A DNA stretch of 64,000 nt from Rhyacophila brunnea (taxonomy: Eukaryota > Arthropoda > Insecta > Trichoptera > Rhyacophilidae), in assembly GCA_022495005.1 (NCBI GenBank), contig JAGYXB010000966.1, positions 372,001 to 436,000 of the forward strand. Direction: 5' to 3'. This document shows positions 55,775 to 64,000 of the stretch, piece by piece. Positions within the stretch are counted from its first letter, which is position 1; every line of letters starts with the position of its first letter. The position numbers and the translations under genes are program-made. The notes beneath the pieces are model-generated. The model was not told where the DNA came from and ran no database searches. It was given only the letters and a program-made list of their open reading frames with translations.

Positions 55775-56340
55775 TTCTTCTTCCACCCTGTCACGTCCCA
55801 ACATTGGGGCATAGGGCAAGCACAAATTGGCACCACTTCCCTCGGTCCATCGGCACCTCCCGCCATGTCAGACCTGCAGCACGTAGGTCGCTTTTGTAGC
55901 ACCGCTGCAGGGTGAGGGAGGGTCGGTCACGGCGACGGAACCCTTGAGGCTGTGCCACAAGGGTACGAAGTGCCGCACTCTTTGGCGGCATCCGGAATAC
56001 GTGCCCAGCCACGTAAATCGTCTCTTCGTGATAACTTCAATCACCGAAGGCTGTTGTGTCTGCTCACGAACTCGGGTGTTTGTAACGCGGTCGTACCAAT
56101 GTAAACCCTAAGATTCGGCGGAGACATCGAGTCTCAAAGCTCAAAAGCCGAGACTCTTGAAGCTTAGTAAGATACCATGTCTCACAGCCATACAGGAGCA
56201 CGCACGCGTTAAACAAACGACATTTGGTCCTCACAGAATACAGCCTTGACCTCCATGCGACTCCAAGCTGGTTGAACGTTATAGTGGATTTAAATTATTT
56301 ATCGAAGTGAGATCCAGCATCGACAACGACGCAACATGCA
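55775..56340 (-). pseudogene. LINE-Z: non-LTR RT C-terminal region
   Basis: The minus frame at 55791-56012 encodes MAGHVFRMPPKSAALRTLVA, then RPSLTLQRCYKSDLRAAG, then WREVPMDRGKW and ALCPNVGT before the stop. The H--RMP and R-RP-----Q----DL--AG---------DR--W order is typical of the last region of insect LINE ORF2 proteins. Upstream, 56013-56340 continues in broken frames. Copies are at 15640-15880 and 49190-49420. The RT core is absent. Confidence 0.7.
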
Positions 56341-56854
56341 AAAATAAGAAGCCAGATCGGAATGATAGTTTCTTCGTTTATTATTTTTGTTGGTTTAATT
56401 AGCTTACTATATATACAAATTATCTACTCTACATTGAAAATTGTATGGAGGAGTCGAGTCATCGAATGTTGAATTTCTCTTTCTCTAAACCAATTATCCC
56501 GCAATTCATCAATGCCATACTGTACTGTTGTCATGTCTATTGAAATGTAGATCTACTAATATTTTGGCCATGAGAAAAGGGAAATACCTACTACTGATAT
56601 ACATATTGCATCAAAGGTCACTTATTAGATGGTTTTTATAAAAAATATACCTAGTATTATTAATTATTTTTTACTATTAAAAACATGTTATTAGAAATAA
56701 AAAACAACGTTTTAAACAATTTCAACACTAGTTGTTTGATATTTCTAACAGTGTAAAGATATTAATTAAGTATAAGATTAAAATAATATGCACGCTTTAA
56801 AAGCAAATATTTTCATACTGTTTTGTCAAACTACTGATACATTTTTTTATATAT
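56341..56854. other. No recognised feature
   Basis: AT-rich spacer. Nothing recognised. Confidence 0.4.
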
Positions 56855-57700
56855 ATTAATAACCATGCCCTTGCTTTTTCATACAAGGTGGTTGGGTGGA
56901 TTAGTTGCATTGATGTGGGGCTAATTAGGTTCCTCTATTTATATCTTTAATTGTCTTTATGGCCAGTATTAAATATGTTGTGTAGTGTTCTTGTGTTGTT
57001 CTATTGCTTAGTACTTCGTGAGGCTTTTGGAGGTCAATTTCACGATTATGCTGTCTACATCGAGTCCTGAGAGTCCATCGCTCCCTTTCTAGTATATGGC
57101 AGTCGTTTATGACATGCCACACAGTTTGAGATGTGTTGCCGTCACATGGACAACAGTCATCATCCCTCAATTTAAATCTTTTTAGATAAGCTCGCACCGC
57201 TCTGTGACCTGTTAGTATATATAGCAAGAGTGACGGCAGAGTTTATGTTTGGAATAAATTTCTGCGTTATTGAATCTGTAGAGGATGTTGTGTATCTGTG
57301 GTTCCATAGCTCTATTGTGTCTTCGTTTAGTTTTTGTTTTGCGTAACTTAGAGGGAATTGTGTGTAGGTTGAAGGTCTTTTATCTGTCGTGGCTTATTTA
57401 GCGTATTTATCAGCTTCCTCGTTTCCGGCTATCCCTGTGTGACTTCTTATCCAGAAGATTCTAGGGTTTTTTCTATCATTCGAAGCTGTGTTGATAGTGT
57501 TAAAATGTCGCTTACTAGTGGGTGTGTGGATGATGGGTTTTGGAGACCTACCAAACTAGGTTGGCTATCTGAGAATATGTTAACATAGTTGTATCTGTGA
57601 AACTTTAATCTTTTCAGTGTCCACTCGAGAGATTCTCTGATAGCTAATATTTCTGCTTGGAAAACAGTGCAGTAGCTTTCGAGATACTGATACATTTAAA
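56855..57700 (-). pseudogene. R1/I-like LINE: RNase H, C-terminal domain and 3' end
   Basis: The minus frame at 57447-57695 carries an RNase H piece: VFQAEILAIRESLEW with the catalytic glutamate, then NIFSDSQPSLVGL with the catalytic aspartate. After broken frames, 56925-57227 encodes LTGHRAVRAYLKRF, then a zinc-type C-P-C...H-X4-C cluster (CPCDGNTSQTVWHVINDC) and ERERWTLR. RNase H followed by such a cluster is usual at the C-terminus of I/R1-group ORF2 proteins. The 3' UTR holds the hairpin CCTTG...CAAGG and ends in CATGGTTATTAATA near 56860, a tail shared with SINE family 3 at 3628-3660. RT and endonuclease are missing. Confidence 0.75.
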
Positions 57701-58694
57701 AACAATTAAATATATATATATTGAGTTTTGGACAGTCAATTTGGCAATACTGGGTAATAGGTAATCGGTAAAGGGAGAAGGCGAGTAGCAGATTTACGAT
57801 CCTACTGTGCAATCTTAGTCTACTCTACTAAGATGTAGTACTCTATACTCTACCAATTACGTTTTCACTGCTAGAGTTGAAATGATGGTTAATACTTTAT
57901 CGATAAAAAAATGTGCATCTTATATACAGTAACACTTTTCTTTACGGTTCTATGCAAAAGATAATATTAATATACCTAGATGTTTTAGTGTATGAAATAT
58001 TGAAGGCGTCTACTCAAGATCTCCTGAACTGATTTGTGACTGAACATATTCATCCTTTAAAAACTACATATTTATTTGTCCATGTGACTTAGAGTAGAAA
58101 GGGGTGACATCTTGAAACTGCTCATGGTTGGTAGCATACATTTAATATCGGATGGCGAAGAAGAAAAATGCACTGGACGAAGCAAATCAGCCCGATAAAG
58201 TCTTCAGTTTTTTCGGAAATGACTACGGTAACTGAAGGAAAATCGTGAGCAGAGTAAATAAATATATGTATTTATATTTCAGATTTTTATATGAAGCTTT
58301 ATAAAAATAATCAAATACACGGATTGTTGAGTCAGACTGTAGATAAGCCGAAGCATTTACGACCAGTTGATTAAACGACTATTTGTATTTTGTCATGTTT
58401 ACTAGACGTTTCTATTTCCTCAAACTTATTACGTACAAACGAACTGTATAAAATCAAATATCATAAAACTCTCCCTTTATATATTTGTATAACCGCAAAT
58501 AAATCCATATACGACATAGTTATACTACAAGATACCTAGATAATATTATATTATATCAAGAAAGGGGGAGATAAGACAAGACAATGTGAAAATTAATTAT
58601 CTTTCCCAACCACCATTTAATATTAATTGAGAAGAAAAGGGAGATAAGTCCTAAATAGTAGTAATAGATTACTGATCTTCGAATTACTTTTTTA
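57701..58694. other. No recognised feature
   Basis: AT-rich with no shared repeat or frame of note. Confidence 0.4.
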
Positions 58695-59690
58695 AATATG
58701 CTATACTATATTATAGCAATCATACCAATCAGTATTACAAGTGTGCCACACTTTAATAATATGTATGTTTTGCTGTCAAAACAAAACAAAGTGTCAGAAG
58801 CGATTTTCAGCATTTTCTCAATCATAACCTAGATCAGGGGTCGGCAAATTTTTGGACCAAAGGAGCCAAATATGAGTGGCACAACAGTTAAAAAAACTTC
58901 GAGAGCCATACCTACATATATTTTTATAAATATGATTCATTTAAATGAATTAATTAATAAAAGAAGATTTCCCGAATAAAACTAATGTAAATATATATTT
59001 TTATTGTTGACATATCAAATGCAGAAAAATTTAATCTGACGACTTTTGCAATGGGCGGATTTAAAACAACAACAATCATATTTTTTTGCATCAACCATCA
59101 CTGAGGAAAAATTAGTTTCTCGATAATATCATTATATATAATATAATAAGTGTACAAACAATGATAAAAAATAAAAATTGTGAATTTTTGCAAAAGATTT
59201 TGTAAAAATTGGGAATTGGAAAATTGGCAAAGAGCCGCACGCCAATACCCAAAGAGCCACATGTGGCTCGCGAGCCGCGGATTGCCGACCCCTGACCTAG
59301 ATCAATTGCATATATTATGATTTGTTTAATTGCGACAATATCTCTTGGAATATATGGACTACATTTGTATAAATAGCAAGGACGGTCCATAACTCGTCAC
59401 TCACCTCGAGTCCATCACTCGGCTCACTACTCATCTCGAGTCCAGTCTCTCATTTATATTAACATCTCTGTACATCGCCAGTGTGTTCATTAATATAGTC
59501 AATCTCATCAGTACATCCGTACCCACAATTATAACATTACTCTGTCATCTTTATCATTGTATTTATTTATTCTTTTAACGATAAATAAACTCTCTCCTTG
59601 AAACATCAGCACAACAACAACTTTATTTTTTCACACCTCATCATTTCCCAAAGTGATGACCCCAACGTGATATCATCATCCCTATTACAT
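58695..59690 (+). repeat. LTR with primer-binding region, split by a hAT MITE
   Basis: LTR text matches 8735-9310 on both sides of the nested MITE at 58835-59294. It has TATAAAT at about 59367-59373 as a possible TATA box, and repeated CTCGAGTCCA phrases. The text after the LTR, AGTGATGACCCCAACGTGAT at 59652-59671, is of the type found just inside BEL/Pao and Gypsy LTRs at the primer-binding site. No gag or pol frame follows, so it is a solo-like or truncated insertion. Confidence 0.7.
58835..59294. mobile_element. hAT MITE nested in the LTR
   Basis: The ends are CAGGGGTCGGCAAATTTTTG and ATTGCCGACCCCTG. Flanking ACCTAGAT at 58827-58834 and 59295-59302 is an exact 8-bp target duplication. The interior has GAGCCACATGTGGCTCGCGAG near the right end, a known hAT-type subterminal palindrome. 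The 460-bp element has no transposase. Confidence 0.95.
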
Positions 59691-59751
59691 TTCAGATTAT
59701 TGTCGTGTATTATTAATATAATATTTCTTTAGACATACAGCAAATGACTTA

Positions 59752-59979
59752 GAGGCCATCCATAGACTGAAACCGTGTGCCATACTAAACTTATGATTTC
59801 TGATCATGAAAATATATCTTCACTAAGTTTGTAGGTATATATTATGTATGGTATAAACGGATACGATCAGATGCTTATTATAATATACATGGTGAAAAAT
59901 TATTTCCATGAACAGAAATCATAAGTTTCGTATGGCACTCGGTTCAAAACCACATGCGGTTTAAGTCTATGGATGGTCT
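59752..59979. mobile_element. Foldback MITE
   Basis: The left arm GGCCATCCATAGACTGAAAC, then GTGCCATACTAAACTTATGA, is matched in reverse by TCATAAGTTTCGTATGGCAC, then AGTCTATGGATGGTC at the right. The arms are about 75-95 bases and the loop contains AT-rich text. No clear target duplication. Confidence 0.8.
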
Positions 59980-59982
59980 GTT

Positions 59983-60377
59983 AATTGAAGAGCCTAGTTT
60001 CAAAAGCCCTTAAAACGATTTGAAGTAGTTCTGAGAAAAATGAGAAAAACCATTTTAGGTAGTTTTGAGAAAAATCAGAAAAAAAACATATCTATTAAAT
60101 CTGTGAACTTCGTAAGTATATATTTTTTTTAATTCGTCACATTCTAAAGAGTACTTTGGCTTTCCATTTTAGGGGTATTTGAAAAGTACACCCAACCATT
60201 TTAGCGGGTTTTGAAATTTACCCTAATTTTTGATCATACGTATTGATGGTGTTTGGCGTTTTTTAATGTTCAATCTTTGGCCATCATATAGGTAACAAAA
60301 ATATCCATCTAAATACATAACGAACTAAAAACTTTTAAAAACCATTTTAGAGGCTTTTGAAACTAGGCGCTATAATT
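59983..60377. mobile_element. Foldback MITE, abutting the previous one
   Basis: The left end AGCCTAGTTTCAAAAGCCCT and the right end AGGCTTTTGAAACTAGGCGC are inverted. CCATTTTAG and TTTTGAAA phrases repeat inside. No frame is open. Confidence 0.75.
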
Positions 60378-60894
60378 ATTAGTTTGTATATTGTAGCTTT
60401 CTATGTTTAAAATACCCGTTTAAATAGAGAAAACTGTCCCTGATCGGTGTTATATTTTAATTATGTCATCGTGGATAAATTCTCGTATCATCGCTTTCAT
60501 TATTATGTTATATTATGGAGACAATTTAAAAACATTTAGTTTACAGTTATTTCTACGTAGTTATACAAACCCATCTCATAAACTATCTAATATATTATTA
60601 TTATATTCAATTTAATCTAAAATATAACTATCCATCATATAACAATGGTTAGATTGATACATTCCAAATCTGTAGGTCCGCGGGATTAAATTCTACTTTC
60701 CAGGCTCAGATGAACAAAATATGTCTCATTTAGTATGTACGTATAACTTCAGGATCTAAATGGATTCGGTCCACAAAAGATTGACAATATTTAACTTTTA
60801 AATATATAATATATACACAGTATAAAAGTACTTTCACGCTTTGAATGTTATAAGCTTAGTTTCAGATTATATTTGGTTAGTTAATTTTTGACAT
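60378..60894. other. No recognised feature
   Basis: AT-rich spacer. Nothing recognised. Confidence 0.4.
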
Positions 60895-61215
60895 TGTGGC
60901 AAGTCGGGACGAAATCATTTATATACTGACATTAACACTAAAATAACACGTCAGCACAAAGAAACTCGGCGCGCGCACTGTTCCATTACGAAATTTCACT
61001 ATTTTCGTTTTATCAAATTCTCGCAGTCACAGTTACCTCAACTTGTTGTGTATTGCCTCAACATAGTTAATCGAGTCATAAATTCCTTTGATTATATATA
61101 AATGGTATAAGAGAATAAATAAAATTAAGTGTAACAAACATAAATATATGTTTAACTTTAACTCAATATCCTCCCTCTTACTAGCAAACTGGTGACCCCG
61201 ACGTTATCAAATGAA
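60895..61215 (+). repeat. LTR (second family) with primer-binding region
   Basis: It begins TGTGGCAAGTCGGGACGAAA, has a TATATATAAATGG box at about 61094-61106 and ends near CTTACTAGCAAAC at 61198. It is followed by TGGTGACCCCGACGTTATC, the text usual just inside BEL/Pao- or Gypsy-type LTRs. No downstream gag or pol frame was found, so it is a truncated insertion. Confidence 0.7.
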
Positions 61216-61963
61216 AACTTAAAGTAACAATACAGAATTGAATAGTATACACTTAACTAAATGTTAATAAAACATAAATTTAAGTATAATTAAATTAATT
61301 GAGTTAGCAGATTTAGAATTTCAGTACCGTATACCTAAGTATAGTTTTCTTTTATTCATGATAATTGCATAGGCCGTGTAATAATTTAACAATGTTATTA
61401 TGAATAATAAAACATACAGTCTAGACAAAGAATTTATATAATTTTAGTTTGATGTTACCTACTAAAATATAATATATATTACCGAAATACCACACATCAG
61501 ACTAAGCTTACACAATATTTAAGAATGGTTTACGTACGAATGTTGAATGTTTGATATAATCCTATTTAGGAGCTTTTGTTAACATCTTCAGGGTACTTAG
61601 TAGAGAGTGGCTTTTCCAATATTTGAAAATACATCAACCTACATACAAGATAGTATACTAACTCAGTAAATATCCTCACGTATCTTCCATTTTATCTTCT
61701 TAATTTTATTTTTTATCCTTGTGTCATTTCCAGACTCGGCCCCAGACAAAAAAGTATCAACTGATTAGAAAATGATTTCACTTATAATTTGATATAAGTA
61801 ATTGGAAAAGGTTGGAAATGGAATTTTTATAGCGTGAATATCAAACTAATAAAATATCTTAAGTATATATTTTTTTTAGTTTCTTTAGATATTTTCGGTT
61901 ATCCGTTATTAATATTCGTCAAATTTCCGAGTTTGTTTAAGTGATTAAACATCATTTTCGCTC
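61216..61963. other. No recognised feature
   Basis: It may contain some decayed interior of the preceding LTR element, but no frame supports that. Confidence 0.4.

Positions 61964-62004
<41 letters not shown>
61964..62004. repeat. (AT)n microsatellite
   Basis: About 20 uninterrupted AT units. Confidence 0.95.
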
Positions 62005-62006
<2 letters not shown>

Positions 62007-62129
62007 ATATTTTCAATAAGAGTAGGGGTAATATTAGCATCTATAGACTTTTATAAGTATTATCAAGTATGCATAAAAACAAAAATTGTGTTTTTGAATC
62101 TATAGTGTAATATAAAAAGATAGTATAGG

Positions 62130-62640
62130 ATGGTTTTTATTTATTTATAACATAGAAACACTTTGGGCCCACGTTGGTCGCCAGTTATAGTATGTTTTAG
62201 TTATAAAATAGAAACACTTCTGGTTTTAGTATTTATTCAGAGTTCACAGAGATTAATCAACAATAACAGAGAATATTTTAAACGGTACACGAAAACAGAT
62301 TAACAAGAAAAGATGACTCGCTCGACCAAATAACCAAATGAATTTGCAAAAGGATTAGTTCAGTTCAGGTAGGTATCACATTTGACAACTAGATACCACA
62401 CTTATCACTAGAAACAAATCTCGATAGTGTAAGGTAGTTAGTCTCAAAATAGAGGACTTGTATGATCAAAAGGGTCAGAGCTAATCAGACTAAACTGACT
62501 GGCTATAAGACTGTGAGAAATCTGTGAGAGATATCAATAATTAAGGAGTCAACATAGAATTAAATCCTAATCCGTCTATATTGTCCAGTCAATGAACAGC
62601 GCCATCTATGTGTATCTTTTCGAAGTCACGCCACTATAAT
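62130..62640 (-). repeat. Gypsy-like LTR with primer-binding region
   Basis: On the minus strand, TGGCGACCAACGTGGGCCC (62183-62165) resembles the TGGCGCCCAACGTGGGGC text that follows many Gypsy-type LTRs. The LTR itself would lie at 62640-62184, starting near TATAGTGGCGTGACTTCG. AGTGTTTCTAT occurs both inside the LTR end and just past the primer site. No gag or pol frame is present to the left. Confidence 0.55.
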
Positions 62641-62661
62641 AGATATTTTTTTTCAATATAT

Positions 62662-62924
62662 ATATCGTCACTGTTCTGGCAGAAGACACTAATTCGAAAA
62701 AATGACATATTGAGTTAGTTATACCAAAATGTTCCTTATTTCAAACTTTACCGTCTGGAAACCTTCTTAATAAATAAACAGTCTTTATTTTAAATTCATC
62801 CTTCTACGATTACTTAATAAACTCACATGATAGACCATTTCAAACATTTTAACAACTTCAAAGTCAAATTACTCAAAACTAGTATTCTCCAGTTAGTGTG
62901 TTCTGCCAGAACAAGGACGATATT
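62662..62924. mobile_element. MITE with ~30-bp TIRs
   Basis: The left end ATATCGTCACTGTTCTGGCA then GAAGACACTAA is matched in reverse by TTAGTGTGTTCTGCCAGAAC then AAGGACGATAT at the right, with three mismatches seen. The 263-bp element has no coding capacity. Confidence 0.8.
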
Positions 62925-62952
62925 ATGGTTTCGTTTTAATATTATGGAATTG

Positions 62953-63035
62953 GGCCGGCGTCCGATTGTACCGGCGGCCAATTAACGGAGGCCAATCGCC
63001 GGAGGCCAGTTCGCGGTGCCAAATCGTCCTAGACC
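62953..63035. repeat. GC-rich degenerate minisatellite
   Basis: Units of 12-17 bases on the theme CCGG(C/A)GGCCAATT repeat about five times, in a window that is otherwise AT-rich. No open frame or known element was recognised. Confidence 0.6.
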
Positions 63036-63469
63036 CAATATACATTGGTATATAATTTTTCGGGAAATCGTACTTGAAACACGTTCAGTACAGAAATATT
63101 AAGACAAATTATTAGTATACGACATTTTCTAGAGCTAAAGTATCAGTTTACAATCAGGCTTCATAGAAAAAGAAAATCTCACTCTTGTATCCAGTTACTT
63201 GTGTCAGAAAATAATTATCGTCCCTGTCACATGTTTCAGCCACTCTCGTAATGAGGGTTTTTCGCTGGGGTCTGAGGCCAACGTTCGGGGTCCTGATCTT
63301 TCTCAAGTGACGCTGTATACCTGTACAGCATCATGAAACAATGAAAGAAGATATCTCACCATAGGTTCAGTATTGATTATAGTTACTTTGTCAGCTACCG
63401 TAGCTGTGAGTATCAAACTAACAAGTTGTAATATAATGTGGTCGATAATCTTAAATGGATTATTAATTA
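63036..63469. other. No recognised feature
   Basis: A less AT-rich patch at 63235-63310 is unassigned. Nothing else was recognised. Confidence 0.4.
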
Positions 63470-63815
63470 ACTATTTTTTTATTCAATGAATAATTCACAA
63501 GATTTAAGAATGTAACATTCTAATAACTATTGAACATACCTACATAATTTTGAAAACACTTCTGAGGAAATATAAGTATATTTCTTAAATCTTGTGAATT
63601 ATTCGTTGAATAAAAAAAATAGTTGATTAAAAATTATTAGCAAGTTCAAGTAAGTTATAATAAAAAATCTTTTGTTGCATTTAAGTAGGACTCCTTTAGT
63701 ATAGTGGTCTATGTGCGTTGGCGCGATACCCGAGAGATGCAGGTTTGATTCCTGCGGGGTGTCTTACTTTTTTCAAAAAGATGTTTTCTTATTTATTTTC
63801 TCAGAAGTTTCCTTT
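63470..63815 (+). repeat. SINE family 2 flanked by an inverted end
   Basis: 63470-63575 is in minus orientation (ATTCAATGAATAATTCACAA...TTCTGAGGAAATATAAG). From 63588 the orientation is plus (CTTAAATCTTGTGAATTATT and AAGTTCAAGTAAGTTATAAT). The head has TTTAGTATAGTGGTCTATGTGC at 63694 and B box GGTTTGATTCC at about 63741. It ends in GGTGTCTTACTTTTTTCAAA. The central body between 63670 and 63690 is largely deleted. Confidence 0.8.
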
Positions 63816-63820
63816 ATTTT

Positions 63821-64000
63821 GTTAACTGTCAATTCATGGTGGAACTGCATTGTATTGTTGTTTTTATTTAATAAAACGCAATTTTTTTTATATAGTACTT
63901 ATTCCACTTTTAATTAATATATTAGGACCGGTTTCGTCCGCTTCAGTGGGACATTTTCGACTGAATACATTTTTTTTTTTAAACAATATTTATCAAACAA
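63821..64000. repeat. Edge repeat, copy B
   Basis: Direct copy of 1-180, starting GTTAACTGTCAATTCATGGT. It continues to the window end and probably beyond. Confidence 0.75.

Overview
This is AT-rich nuclear DNA from an arthropod, most likely an insect. The evidence is the insect-type telomere motif (TTAGG/CCTAA) in several short arrays, tRNA-derived SINEs, and non-LTR retrotransposon 3' ends of the RTE, CR1/Jockey and R1/I types common in Lepidoptera and other insects. The order cannot be fixed from the sequence alone. I found no convincing host protein gene, rRNA or true tRNA gene. Nearly everything recognisable is a decayed or non-autonomous mobile element lying in unrecognised AT-rich DNA.

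Layout. 1-9.7 kb: an edge repeat, RTE remnants, a Penelope-like foldback with 13-bp flanking repeats, SINEs, a hAT-like element and an LTR. 10.8-17 kb: hAT and pogo/Tigger transposase remnants, a CR1/Jockey-like RT pseudogene and several LINE 3' ends. 18-21.3 kb: a SINE dimer, a palindromic MITE with a telomere-repeat core and 8-bp target duplications, a degenerate minisatellite and LTR pieces. 22.3-24.4 kb: a Jockey-type LINE with a nearly intact gag-like ORF1, internally deleted in ORF2. 24,435-35,276: two adjacent copies of a 5,421-bp segment differing at ten noticed substitutions and no noticed indel. 37.7-39.6 kb: a truncated Helitron with a broken N-terminal replicase reading frame. 40-48.9 kb: SINEs, a second telomere-core MITE, an 826-bp long-TIR element that also holds a TTAGG array, and a hAT-like element. 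49-57.7 kb: more LINE ends, hAT MITEs and an R1/I-like LINE 3' end whose terminal hairpin is shared with a SINE. 58.7-64 kb: an LTR split by a nested hAT MITE, two abutting foldbacks, two further LTRs, a MITE, a GC-rich minisatellite, a SINE, and a second copy of the edge repeat.

How parts relate. The elements do not form a pathway but show parasite relationships. SINE family 3 shares its 3' hairpin with the R1/I-like LINE, which suggests trans-mobilisation. SINE family 1 copies share a central body, even where the head differs. SINE family 2 occurs as head-to-tail and inverted composites. Foldback MITEs carry telomere-like repeats to interstitial sites. Family numbers (SINE1-3, LINE-J and so on) are labels made here, not database names.
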